Shown here: one piece after another, positions 31,240 through 41,443 of the stretch
Numbering within the stretch: the first letter of the stretch is position 1
Layout of the letters: every line of letters starts with the position of its first letter
Notes under the pieces: model-generated
The model's input: only the letters and a program-made list of their open reading frames with translations
Told to the model about the DNA's origin: nothing
Databases searched by the model: none
Source: Acanthosepion esculentum
Taxonomy: Eukaryota; Mollusca; Cephalopoda; Sepiida; Sepiidae
Direction of reading: 5' to 3'
Assembly (NCBI GenBank): GCA_964036315.1
Contig: OZ038517.1
Coordinates: forward strand, 55,307,103-55,371,102
DNA: 64,000 bases
Position numbers and translations under genes: made by a program

Positions 31240-31860
31240 CCTTTAGTAAGAGAAAAAGTCAAAGATGCGAGCTTTGAATTGGAGAGGTCAAACTCAAGCA
31301 AGTACAGAAATTTAAATACCTGTGAAGTGTCAAAACAGACGACGGAAAATATAGCAACGAAATTCGATATAGCATTGGAATGACGAAAGATGTTTCCAAA
31401 AGCTAAGCAAAGTATTAAGAAACGGGAAAAAGTCGTTAGTAACAAAAAAAAATCTGATGGACTGCTTTGTAATATCAATTATCCTTTAAGATAGTGAATG
31501 CTGGACAATTTCCTCACAGATGAAGAGGAGACTTGAGGAAACAGAGATGTTGTTCTACAGAAGGATGCTAAGAATGCCATGGAAGGAACAAGTATGTAAC
31601 GAAGAAGTTTTAAGAAGAATGGGAAGAAAAAAACACTTCAGAAAGAGAAAGTTGAAATTTTGAGAATGAGGTAATGCTTAGAGAATTTGACACTCACAGC
31701 ACAGATTGAAGGCAAGAGGGACGGGGCTACCTAATGAGCCTGTGTAAACAAATAACAGGAGAGGGAGTGGGAGACAAGGAGACAAACATTGCTAAGAGAT
31801 ACGAAGGATAGGAAGTTGTAGAGAGATATAAGCACTTACGGTATATAAAAGAAGTTCTTT
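31240..31860 (+). pseudogene. LINE-B C-terminal fragment, heavily frameshifted
   Basis: Nucleotide and translated pieces match LINE-B: VQKFKYL, DDGKYSNEIRYSIGMTKD, NAGQF, STEGC(MLR)MPW, then GGCAAGAGGGACGG and CTAATGAGCCTGTGTAAAC. Confidence 0.78.
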
Positions 31861-31861
31861 T

Positions 31862-31985
31862 TGTTTAATCATTTCAACCCAAGCAAGGCGATAATGACAC
31901 TGAGACGCTAGGTGTTAGTGGGAGTGAAAGAGGGGATGAGAAGATTTTAAGAGAAGGAACAGGAAACGCAATCCTAAACCGAAAA
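31862..31985 (-). repeat. LINE-A 3' tail, minus strand
   Basis: TCAACCCAAGCAAGGCGATA...CTAGGTGTTAGTGG is the complement of the LINE-A 3' end. It sits tail to tail with LINE-B. Confidence 0.65.
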
Positions 31986-32514
31986 CAAGGAATAAACCTC
32001 TATCTGTTCGAAAGATGAGGAAGGGGTGTTAACCGGACTTTAGGCGAATCTAACACTAGCTTTTTTGTGGAGGAAAATCTATAAAATGACATAATTTAAA
32101 AACAAAATCCCAACCTTCCGTTTCTTTTTTACAGGTGTCGACAATTTATGCTACTAAACTATTTTTCTTTCGATTTTTCGTCGTTTTGACTGGTTGATAC
32201 GTTGTCGAATCAGGTAGAGTCTTTTGGGATGAGTCGGGGGCTACATCAAAGTTTATCTCCTCAAGTATTAATCGGTTAAGGAGAACTTCATATCCGTGTG
32301 AAACTACTCGAAACGGATAATGAGTAATGCTCATCTGAATTACTTTTTTCGTTTTCTTATCTCTCCGATATATCTATTGACATTGGGCCGAAGAAAAGGA
32401 TGGTAAACATTTCTTTTGTTAGTAGATTAAAATAAGTTCAGTATATAGTGAATGAGATCAGGTGGCATAGGAACAACAAAGGGAAATAACTGTCCAATTA
32501 TGTGTTATGAAGCC
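31986..32514. other. no gene recognised
   Basis: Unassigned. Confidence 0.4.
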
Positions 32515-32521
32515 TTTCTGC

Positions 32522-32589
<68 letters not shown>

Positions 32590-32624
32590 GTCTAATGTCT
32601 ATCTATCTATCTCATTCTGTTAAC

Positions 32625-32670
<46 letters not shown>

Positions 32671-32840
32671 TAGTATCTTATCTATCTATCCAGCACGTTT
32701 GATTCATACCTATCTAGCTATACCCGCGTAGATAGATTGATCTATCTCGATATGTTCATTATCTATCTATCTATCTATCTATCTATATATCTATGTCTAA
32801 TGTCTATCTATCTATCTCATTCTGTTAACGTGTATATATG

Positions 32841-32885
<45 letters not shown>

Positions 32886-32896
32886 ATATATCGTAG

Positions 32897-32960
<64 letters not shown>

Positions 32961-33023
32961 CAGCACGTTTGATTCATACCTATCTATGTCCGCGTAGATA
33001 GATTGATCTATCTCGATATATTC

Positions 33024-33080
<57 letters not shown>

Positions 33081-33245
33081 TTACGTCTATTAGTATCTAC
33101 GTTTATTAGAAACTATCTGCGTCTTTTAGTATCTATCTATCTATCTATTAATATTTATGTATCTCTAATATATCTATTAATATATCTCTATGTCTATGAA
33201 TATCTGTCTATCTTATTCTGTTAAAGTAGATAGATAGATATATAG
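32515..33245. repeat. (TCTA)n/(TA)n composite macro-repeat, two to three units
   Basis: The order (TCTA)n, CATTCTGTTAACGTGTATA, (TA)n, CGTAGTATCT, CAGCACGTTTGATTCATACC, CGCGTAGATAGATTGATCTA, TTCATTATC repeats at 32583 and 32789. A further copy is at 45.5-45.9 kb. Long frames here are repeat artefacts. Confidence 0.92.
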
Positions 33246-33961
33246 ATAGATTGTGTGAGGATGTTTCAGAGAACGTGTGTGTGTGTGTGTGTGTGTGTGC
33301 GTGAGAGAGAGAGAGAGAGAGATTGTTTGGCCGAGGCCAGAGTATATTTATTTATCCTAACCTGTCCACATCTACCTGGAAGATTTCCATGCGTATCTCA
33401 GCTTCTTCTTACGCATATAGATCAATCACTGCCTCCGATTGGCATGTCAACCCTTTTCTTTGCCCTCCAACCGAATGCTCAAAAGGCATTAGCCGGTTTA
33501 ATCCCATTTGCCGAAAAGACACAACCCCAGGGCACAATAACCTTTCATCATTTTCTTCTTCTTCACACATCGCCTTCTTACATCTTCTACACACGCACAC
33601 AGCCTCGTCTCCGTCTAACCTTCCTCTTTCAGGAAAGCTTCACCTTCAACTCCCACTTTCCACGCCTCCCAAACATAAGGCCGCTTGCTTAATGCTCCAG
33701 GCCCCCAGGTTGGTTAGCCTGAGGAAACACAGGTCTAGTTTTGCTTAACAGCGACACCAGATTGAGGCGCTGAGAACTGGGACTGTCAGGCTCTTTAGAT
33801 ACTTTCAAGCTCCACCTCCTTCCTCCTACTTTCTACAAATTTTAATCTCCTACTGTTACCTGTCTCAAGCTACTCCTCCTTTATCGTTCTTTCTCCTCCC
33901 CTTCGATATTTCTCAAACACCCTTATTAATAAAATTTACCATCCTCCTTCTGTTCCATCTT
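33246..33961 (+). other. unassigned; two overlapping open frames of unknown meaning
   Basis: After (GT)n and (GA)n (33272-33324), two forward frames stay open together: 33255-33692 (145 codons, entered through the microsatellite) and 33323-33748 (141 codons). Neither resembles a family I know. Translation is rich in S, P, L and H, which suits C/T-rich DNA, so I do not call a gene. Confidence 0.3.
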
Positions 33962-34042
33962 TCTTCTTCTTCTTCTTCTTCTTCTTCTTCTTCTTCTTCT
34001 TCTTCTTCTTCTTCTTCTTCTTCTTCTTCTTCTTCTTCTTTA
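33962..34042. repeat. (CTT)n microsatellite, about 27 units
   Basis: Uninterrupted TTC repeats. Confidence 0.98.
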
Positions 34043-34184
34043 TTGCCCTCTTTACTTGATTTTTTCCCTTCCTACCCTCGTATGAACCAGAGTTCAGTCT
34101 GGCTTACCTGACATGGCTCACCCGATAAACATGTCGGTCTATTAAAATTACTCACTTTTGCAACGAGTTTGTTCCTGAAGACAT

Positions 34185-34470
34185 TTCTTCTTCTATGTGC
34201 CGTGTCCCTTCAGGACGTTGGCGATCATGGACCTCCACAGATTTCCTGTCCTTTATAGCGCTTAATAAATGTTCTTTCTGTTATCTCTCCTAAAACTTGC
34301 TCCACCATCCATTTACTCAAGCTCGCTACGTAGGTTATGCGTTGTTATCCTCTGTCCCTCTTGATCTATCCTGTGAGTATCAAATTTTCTAAGCCCTCTT
34401 TCCTCATTATGTGTCTCTTCCCGATGTTACGTATACGTGCCATTTTTGTTTCAATTTTCCGTAAAACTTC
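34185..34470 (-). pseudogene. LINE-B 3' end fragment
   Basis: The minus strand reads KRHIMRKEGLENLILTG around 34370-34420, and the DNA matches LINE-B through GGACACGGCACATAGAAG near 34190. It is truncated upstream near 34475. Confidence 0.8.
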
Positions 34471-34585
34471 GTCGTTGTTCACCTTATGGCATAATGAATT
34501 TAATATCAACATCAAGAAGTTGATCCGAATACTCGAGAGGATTAAAATAAAAATAAATAGACAAAATATATCCAGATTATTCAAT

Positions 34586-34589
<4 letters not shown>

Positions 34590-34644
<55 letters not shown>

Positions 34645-34751
34645 CAGAAAAAATTAAAAATTACCACATGTGGGTTGTAGCCTCTTTCAGACCAGTACAA
34701 CTATAGTCGTCCGCAGCCCAACGCACACACACAGACACAGACACAGACACA

Positions 34752-34807
<56 letters not shown>
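34590..34807. repeat. (TA)n and (CA)n arrays
   Basis: TA at 34590-34640. ACACAG then CA at 34722-34800. Confidence 0.95.
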
Positions 34808-34810
<3 letters not shown>

Positions 34811-34930
34811 TATCTTTTTAAGAAATTAAATCGTTCTGCATGTTTGGTTTTCCTGCTTTAAATTGAGCACTTTTTAACGTGTACGATTTTAACAAATATT
34901 TCACTGTTTGTTTATTCCGGCGTCTGTAAA

Positions 34931-35084
34931 TTAATTGATTTAAAATACGGTTTTTTTCGCTACACAGTGATAACCATGTTTCAAAAATGTAAGCTAAAGC
35001 CTTTGAATTTAATTTTGTTATTAAATTAAAGACATTAGTGCCATTTCCTCGACAAGCGAAAAAAACATTTTAAATCAATTAATT
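34931..35084. repeat. inverted repeat, arms about 29 bp
   Basis: ATTAATTGATTTAAAATACG...TTTTTTTCGC at 34931 and GCGAAAAAAACATTTTAAAT...CAATTAAT at 35056, spacer about 95 bp. TTGAGCAC occurs outside both arms (34863 and 35115) as a direct repeat. Confidence 0.8.
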
Positions 35085-35184
35085 TATAATATTAATCCTC
35101 TGTAAATTTACATTGAGCACTATTGTGTAAAAATACACCGGATTTTATATCTTACTGTTCTTCCTTTATATATATATATATAAT

Positions 35185-35247
35185 TGTGTATGTGGGCAGC
35201 ATCCCTCCTTTGTAAAAGTTCCATTAAAAACCACTGACGAATTCATA
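35185..35247 (-). pseudogene. PLE N-terminal fragment, minus strand
   Basis: The minus strand reads NSSVVFNGTFTKEGCCPHTQ, equivalent to [20 protein letters not shown] at 49.1 kb. It ends at a short (TA)n (35167-35182). Confidence 0.6.
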
Positions 35248-35261
35248 AATTACTATATTGA

Positions 35262-35400
35262 ATATACAAAAAAGACTCATATTACATCTCTCTGACCATA
35301 GCTCAATTTGGTCTCATTTAAGTACACACGGAAACCAGCCAAACTCTATCCGCGACATACTCGTTGCTAATACAAAGGAGGAGAAAGAAATACATCAAAA
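35262..35400 (+). pseudogene. PLE C-terminal fragment, plus strand
   Basis: KRLILHLSDHSSIWSHLSTH, then NSIRDILVANTK parallels the end of the PLE endonuclease at 17247. It faces away from the N-terminal fragment 15 bp upstream. Confidence 0.6.
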
Positions 35401-35900
35401 GTCGGTTATGTGGAAGATACAAGTAGGTTTGACTTTAAATTGTTTTTGTTTCATTTTTCTCTTTTCTCCATTGTTGGAGTTCGGTGCATAAACATGCCAA
35501 ACTCATTCGACTTTTGATTCTATCACTGATTTTTTTTTTTAATATTTTATATTAAGAAAATTAATATTTTTTTTCTTGGTAAGTTTGAACGTCAGACTTT
35601 GACACATTTTACGAAATAATCTAGGAATCTGTATCTGCCCATAAGAAAATTCTGTACGTTTTATATGCAGACAACTCCGTGTCAGGACCTATATTAAAAA
35701 AAAATTGTGATAAATTTGAATTTAACGTGAGTCACATTCGACTGGTTGATAACGGCAAAGCTCACAAGTCTATATTTTTAAAGTATTCTGCCTTTTGAAA
35801 TTAAATTAATCTTTCACTCGCCAGAAGAGACACATTTATGGTGTTGAAATATAATTGCAATTGTGCAGCGATTTTTAACATGTTTTAATATCTTAAAATA

Positions 35901-35906
<6 letters not shown>
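35401..35906. other. no gene recognised
   Basis: AT-rich, unassigned. Confidence 0.4.

Positions 35907-35966
<60 letters not shown>
35907..35966. repeat. (TA)n array
   Basis: About 30 units. Confidence 0.95.
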
Positions 35967-35974
<8 letters not shown>

Positions 35975-36176
35975 CCAATAGGTTTAGAGAATAGCTGGTG
36001 AAATAGCAGAGTAAACGGTGCTCTATAACGTTAATTGGCAGTCAGTCGAGGATAAAGACCACTCTGAATTCCAAACAGGCAACTGGAAACCATTCTACCA
36101 TGTTTCTTAAGAAGCCATTGCATGTTACAGGGAGTCAATGAAGAACCATGACTGTCAACATCTTGAATGAACATGG

Positions 36177-36177
<1 letters not shown>
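35967..36177. other. no gene recognised
   Basis: Unassigned segment between two TA arrays. Confidence 0.4.

Positions 36178-36250
<73 letters not shown>
36178..36250. repeat. (TA)n array
   Basis: About 36 units, ending at a hairpin. Confidence 0.95.
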
Positions 36251-36254
<4 letters not shown>

Positions 36255-36341
36255 TCCAACGTGGATAGCACGACTCGAAGTTTCATGCAGTTCTTGCAAT
36301 CTGCATGAATCTCTGAGTCGTGCTATCCACGTTGGATATTA
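36250..36341. repeat. hairpin, 40-bp arms
   Basis: AATATCCAACGTGGATAGCA...TTTCATGCAG and complement CTGCATGAAT...GTGCTATCCACGTTGGATAT with loop TTCTTGCAAT. One or two mismatches. Confidence 0.95.
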
Positions 36342-36879
36342 TTTATATTAACTAATCGATACTTACAGCTCTGTTTCATAACACCGAGCACTGTATTTAT
36401 AACACCGAAGGAAGAAATATATTTATACAGACGTGCAAGTATATGTAGGTGTATGCAGATAACGGTGCGCGGAGCATTTGCTCAAATACGGGTATCTACT
36501 AAAAATATATATATTTATTACTTCAAACTTTATTTATATTGAATACCCGTATTTGATTAGACGCTGCGTTTAATATATATATATATCTGTCACTGTCAGT
36601 CACTGTGTGTTTATCTAAATCTAAAAATAAACACGCTAAAATTCACCTTAATCCCTGCCGTGAGCCGACGGCTTACTGGTAGAAGTTCCGACTGACGCAA
36701 ATTCAGTCGAGCCTCGATCCTAGCTTGAGGCAACCGGACGTCTAGCCACACTGATAAGCTGTGAAACAAAAATATTGGCTCCTGAAAAATTATTGTATTA
36801 TAGGTATGAGTTTGTAAACGGTGACTATTTAAGCTAATATAGCATGACTCTTTGGCAGAATTATATATATATATATGTG
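36342..36879. other. no gene recognised
   Basis: Contains a short inverted pair AAATACGGGTAT/ATACCCGTATTT (36484, 36541). 36655-36755 has tRNA-like or SINE-like traits on the minus strand (GGATCGAGGCTCGACTG), too weak to call. Confidence 0.35.
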
Positions 36880-36988
36880 TGTGCGCGTGTGTATTTATAG
36901 TGCAACTCGGAGTTTCATAGTTACCCAATTCATCAGGCACAATGGTAAATGAACTATTTAATATAATTTCGTTTTTATATTCAGATTT

Positions 36989-36990
<2 letters not shown>
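36880..36990 (-). repeat. hammerhead-bearing dispersed repeat end
   Basis: TCATCAGGCACAATGGTAAA, TGAACTATTTAATATAATTT, TTTTTATATTCA. The last part recurs at 40830-40890 without the ribozyme 3' half. Confidence 0.75.
36900..36940 (-). ncRNA. hammerhead-like ribozyme motif
   Basis: On the minus strand: GTGC, CTGATGA, ATTGGGTAACTAT (stem II, weak: A-U, U-A, G-C with a U-U mismatch), GAA, stem III ACT-CCG-AGT, T, GCAC. GTGC/GCAC closes stem I perfectly. Core bases are complete and the cleavage triplet is GTT. Confidence 0.6.
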
Positions 36991-36991
<1 letters not shown>

Positions 36992-37036
<45 letters not shown>

Positions 37037-37042
37037 TATATA
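36992..37042. repeat. (TA)n array
   Basis: Broken once by CATATA. Confidence 0.95.
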
Positions 37043-37187
37043 AAAGTGAACATAGAAGTCAACACTTAGAGACGACAGTCTGTTTCATGCTAGATGCAAT
37101 CGTCAGGCCTTTTATATTTACACACGCTATATCTCTGATATTGAGCACTTTATCCCATAAATATAGCACACTTTAAGACTATATTTC

Positions 37188-37192
<5 letters not shown>
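37043..37192. repeat. repeat X, two halves joined in opposite orientation
   Basis: 37043-37108 is repeat X with hammerhead sense on the minus strand (AAGTGAACATAGAAGTCAAC...). 37109-37192 is the distal part in plus orientation (TATTTACACACGCTATATCT...TTTCTTC). It is flanked by (TA)n on both sides. Confidence 0.88.
37069..37110 (-). ncRNA. hammerhead-like motif of repeat X
   Basis: Minus strand: AGGC, CTGACGA, TTGCATCTAGCAT, GAAACAGACTGTC, GTCT. Stem I pairs 4 bp including one G-U. Confidence 0.6.

Positions 37193-37230
<38 letters not shown>
37193..37230. repeat. (TA)n array, tail of repeat X
   Basis: Starts at the CTTCATATA end of repeat X. Confidence 0.95.
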
Positions 37231-37232
<2 letters not shown>

Positions 37233-37743
37233 CATAAATATCAGTTTTACAATTGAATGAATAAGATTTAAATGAATAAATAAATTTTATTTCAATTTTA
37301 CAAATATGACATTTAAATTATATATTTCCGTTCCAGACAACAGAGACAGAGAACAATTACGGGCAGATGTGGCCTGCCAGTGTAACTTGGAGAACAGCTG
37401 TTTTATGGTATTGTTCTTTGGGCAAATAATCTATAATGCAATTCCATAGTAAAATCCTTTTCAACAAATTTTTATAGGAAATCCATTTGCAATGCAAATT
37501 CCTATAGCACAGCATTCTCTAAATTTTCACTATATCGTATATTTTATCCCTTTACAGAGGCAAACAGAAATCTTTAAAAAAAAAAAAATGAATAAAATGC
37601 AAATAAATTTTAAAATAAATAAGAAATTTTATTTCATTTTTTTTAAATTTCATCTTATTTATTTATTTATTTATTTAGGGGCCAATTAAAAAGAAACAAT
37701 GCCGACATTACATTGAGGCATTCTATTCTTGGAGCAAAAATAT
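37231..37743. other. no gene recognised
   Basis: AT-rich. The frame at 37492-37689 is composition-driven. Confidence 0.4.
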
Positions 37744-37820
37744 CAAACATTATCAAATGCCCAGACAAAATAATCAGTTGAAGTCATTGATTATTTTATC
37801 AGAGCATTTGATAATGTTGG
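37744..37820. ncRNA. microRNA-like hairpin candidate
   Basis: Arms CAAACATTATCAAATGCCCA..AAAATAATCA and TGATTATTTTATCAGAGCAT..TTGATAATGTTGG pair over about 33 bp with a small central mismatch block (CCCAGA/TCTGAT) and an 11-nt loop. The size and bulges suit a pre-miRNA, but a small MITE is equally possible. Confidence 0.3.
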
Positions 37821-38211
<391 letters not shown>

Positions 38212-38564
38212 TATGTGTGCGCGTACACACGTGTGGATGTGCGTACATGGGACATTCTAGAAATTATGTGTGCGACTTGTTGGCTCATACTAGGTTCGGT
38301 AGGTTTACGGTTAGGGTTTTAAAAGTAACGTAAATTTGCTTTCAATCATGTTCGATAACAACTGATACTTTTTTTTTTAAAATTACTTAGAATAAATTAA
38401 GCTTACTTATCAGAATCTCTATATCACAGATAAGATTTAGGGTTTATTCTAACAAAAAGTAAGAATCGTTAAACTCTAACCCCAAAAATAAAAATAATAA
38501 ATTATTAATTTTATACTAAGTTTATGTTAATTTTGCACCAATTTCTTAAATTATTTTATGGTAG
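38212..38564. other. no gene recognised
   Basis: Unassigned. Confidence 0.4.
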
Positions 38565-38565
38565 T

Positions 38566-38601
<36 letters not shown>

Positions 38602-38602
38602 C

Positions 38603-38636
<34 letters not shown>

Positions 38637-38690
38637 GTGTGTGTGTGTGAACGTGTGTGAGCGTGTGTATGCGCGTGTGGAGACGTTCTG
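38565..38690. repeat. (TA)n/(TG)n array
   Basis: Alternating TA and TG/CG blocks. Confidence 0.95.
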
Positions 38691-38715
38691 TCTATTTTAG
38701 ACAGTATTTATTTCG

Positions 38716-38737
38716 TCTACCAGGCTATTTTTGATAC

Positions 38738-38742
<5 letters not shown>
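38716..38742 (-). repeat. mariner terminal-repeat-like sequence
   Basis: CTATTTTTGATACACCCTATA is the complement of GGTGTATCAAAAATA at 14459, the candidate end of the truncated mariner there. No transposase is near it. Confidence 0.5.

Positions 38743-38800
<58 letters not shown>
38743..38800. repeat. (TA)n array
   Basis: Abuts the terminal-repeat-like sequence. Confidence 0.95.
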
Positions 38801-38804
<4 letters not shown>

Positions 38805-39075
38805 TTACAATGAATCATTCATACAAAAAGTAAATTAGCAAAGTTAATGATATAAAATGGCGAAATCCCTTCGCTAACAAAATTTTAAAGATGCATTAAC
38901 CTACTAATCACTCGATGAATGTTATGATCCTTGCTTTTTAAAATTATAAGCTGTATAAGGTCTTTCTTTAATATGCAAGTACTTTCAACTGTACATTCAG
39001 TCATCTTCAGGCATGGAAAATATTTTGTTTTTGGTAAAATTCGCGTATTAAAAAGTAATATAAATTGAACTGCAC

Positions 39076-39078
<3 letters not shown>
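38801..39078 (-). repeat. PLE-associated repeat with hammerhead-like motif
   Basis: Relative of 26453-26665. No coding part is seen. It ends at (TA)n on both sides. Confidence 0.6.
38973..39014 (-). ncRNA. hammerhead-like ribozyme motif
   Basis: Minus strand: ATGC, CTGAAGA, T, stem II GACTG-AATGTA-CAGTT, GAA, stem III AG-TA-CT, T, GCAT. ATGC/GCAT closes stem I. One extra base lies between CTGAAGA and stem II. Confidence 0.6.

Positions 39079-39120
<42 letters not shown>
39079..39120. repeat. (TA)n array
   Basis: Between two hammerhead-bearing repeats. Confidence 0.95.
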
Positions 39121-39126
<6 letters not shown>

Positions 39127-39335
39127 GTGAACATTGAACTCAACATTCAGAGGCGACTGGCTCTTTCATGCTAGACGCAATCGTCAGGCCGACGATTGCG
39201 TCTAGCAGGAAACAGCCAGTCGCCTCTGAGTATTGAATTCAATGTTCACTTTTATATTTATATTTACATACGCTATATCTTTCATTTTCCAGCATTTTAT
39301 CCGATAAATATAGCACACCTTAAAACTATATTTCT

Positions 39336-39340
<5 letters not shown>
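39121..39340. repeat. repeat X head-to-head foldback
   Basis: Two copies meet at CAATCGTCAGGCCGACGATTG (39179-39199). Left arm is minus, right arm plus, pairing over about 65 bp. The right copy continues to ACTATATTTCTTG and (TA)n. Hammerhead-like motifs lie at 39151-39191 (-) and 39186-39226 (+); the plus one has CCGACGA instead of CTGACGA. Confidence 0.9.

Positions 39341-39421
<81 letters not shown>
39341..39421. repeat. (TA)n array, tail of repeat X
   Basis: About 40 units. Confidence 0.95.
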
Positions 39422-39422
<1 letters not shown>

Positions 39423-39424
<2 letters not shown>

Positions 39425-39605
39425 GAAATGGATTGTCCGCTAATTATTAAATATACTTTCTGTTTATCCGTTATTTTTATACATAAAATTTATTTATGTA
39501 AATGCTCTATTTTTAATTAAACAGTATTATTTAATTGATTAATCTATAAAGATAAAGTATAAACAGAAAATATAATTGCCTGACTTAATCCATTTCATTA
39601 TATGT
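39423..39605. repeat. MITE-like inverted repeat, about 180 bp
   Basis: TGAAATGGATTGTC...ATATACTTTCTGTTTATCC at the left is mirrored by AGTATAAACAGAAAATATA...TTAATCCATTTCA at the right. AT-rich interior. Confidence 0.75.
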
Positions 39606-39704
39606 TGTCATTGTTTCTGTTAAGATTCGTTTCGTGAGCAGAGATGATCGATCGAGAAAAATCGCCGAAGATTGTGTATTTATATTTTTTTACTAACAAG
39701 ACGC

Positions 39705-39786
39705 TTCTCTTTAATCAAATGGTATAGTACGCCAGATCAAATGACGATTTCCTTATAGGAATACAGGTTCGATTCCTGTCAGAGAA
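39705..39786 (+). tRNA. tRNA-like sequence, probable pseudogene or SINE head
   Basis: TTCTCT pairs with AGAGAA as the acceptor. The T arm ACAGG-TTCGATT-CCTGT is perfect. The D region is AATGGTATAGTACG. An AGATC/GATTT stem with a 7-nt loop could be the anticodon arm, but position 33 is A instead of T and the D stem is poor. A similar 5' half occurs at 40795. Confidence 0.4.
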
Positions 39787-39842
39787 CGCATATTTTCTAC
39801 GAAATTCCTCGAACAATTGTATCTATAAAAATAGCGTATAAA

Positions 39843-39856
39843 CAGAATATATATAT

Positions 39857-39887
<31 letters not shown>

Positions 39888-40206
39888 TATATAATAACAT
39901 TTTCATATAAATAAAAACAATTTACTCACTACATAGATGCAACTTCGTTTCGTTGCATTTAGCTGCGTCTCGACTGGCGAGAACCCAAATGTTTATGAAC
40001 AATTTTGTTTGTAAACAGGCATATGTATATGGGCTGAGTTGATGTATGTATACCTGGATGTGTGTATATGTATGTATATGTATATACATGTATGTATGTG
40101 TATGTGTGTATACTTCTATTTATATACATGTATAGGAATACTTTTTTGTATATATTCAGATCTATTGTGGTATTTACTACATACGTATATATTTATTTGT
40201 TATTTG

Positions 40207-40207
<1 letters not shown>
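39843..40207. other. TA/TATG low-complexity sequence, no gene
   Basis: TA/TATC at 39843-39893 and TATG-rich at 40020-40130. Confidence 0.6.

Positions 40208-40254
<47 letters not shown>
40208..40254. repeat. (TA)n array
   Basis: Abuts the foldback beginning at 40255. Confidence 0.95.
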
Positions 40255-40258
<4 letters not shown>

Positions 40259-40575
40259 TTTTGAGATGGGAATATTCTTCAGCGAAATGCCGAAATCGAT
40301 TTTGTCCATGTTTCTAGTTTGAATCGTTAGCAACAGTGCTCAACAGTAATAGGAGCGAGATGTCCGATGCGATGAGAACGAAAGTAATATATAAATTCCA
40401 ACGTTCGCAGCGTTAATTCAAAAAAGAGAATATTCCCATCCCAGACAAACGGGAGTACCTTCAAAATCTAATAAATAAATAATTATCGCTCTACTACCTG
40501 TATCGAGCTCTTTTTTGAATTAACGCTGCGAACGTTGGAATTTATATATTACTTTCGTTCTCATCGCATCGGATA
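40255..40575. repeat. foldback with 65-bp perfect arms
   Basis: Left arm TCCGATGCGATGAGAACGAA...ATTCAAAAAAG (40359-40424). Right arm CTTTTTTGAATTAACGCTGC...CGCATCGGA (40509-40573). A second, shorter pair GGGAATATTC/GAATATTCCC lies at 40268/40427. The right arm ends at TA repeats. Confidence 0.93.
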
Positions 40576-40889
40576 TATATATATATTTTTTTTTGCAGTC
40601 TGTGTCTTAAGCTGGTCAACACGGCTACACACAAGCACATCTAAAATTGACATCTATCTCTCTCACTTTCAAAATTAAATATTTTCACTGTTTCCTCCTC
40701 TCTCTGAATACACACTATTGCTTTCCTTCCCTCCCGTTCCTCAAGCCTGAAAAAAATCTAAAAAGTAATAATTCGGCCTTGCTAACTTGACGCTTTCTCT
40801 GTAGCTAAATAGTATAGCACGTCATACCCTATTCATCAGGCATAAATGGTAAATGAACTATTTAATATGATTTAGTTTTTATATTCACA
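40576..40889. repeat. tRNA-like 5' half joined to a hammerhead-repeat end
   Basis: TTTCTCTGTAGCTAAATAGT (about 40794) resembles the tRNA-like head at 39705. It is followed directly by CTATTCATCAGGCATAAATG, matching 36925-36990. The first 200 bp are unassigned. Confidence 0.5.

Positions 40890-41381
<492 letters not shown>

Positions 41382-41440
<59 letters not shown>
41382..41440. repeat. (TA)n tail of SINE-alpha
   Basis: Follows GGGAGAGTCG. Confidence 0.95.

Positions 41441-41443
<3 letters not shown>

Noticed and set aside
38300..38320. Telomere-like GGTTAGGG
   Set aside because: A single partial unit, not a repeat.
39705..39786. Functional tRNA gene
   Set aside because: Acceptor and T arm pair well, but the D stem is poor and anticodon-loop position 33 is A; a related half-copy at 40.79 kb shows it is dispersed. 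Listed as tRNA-like only.
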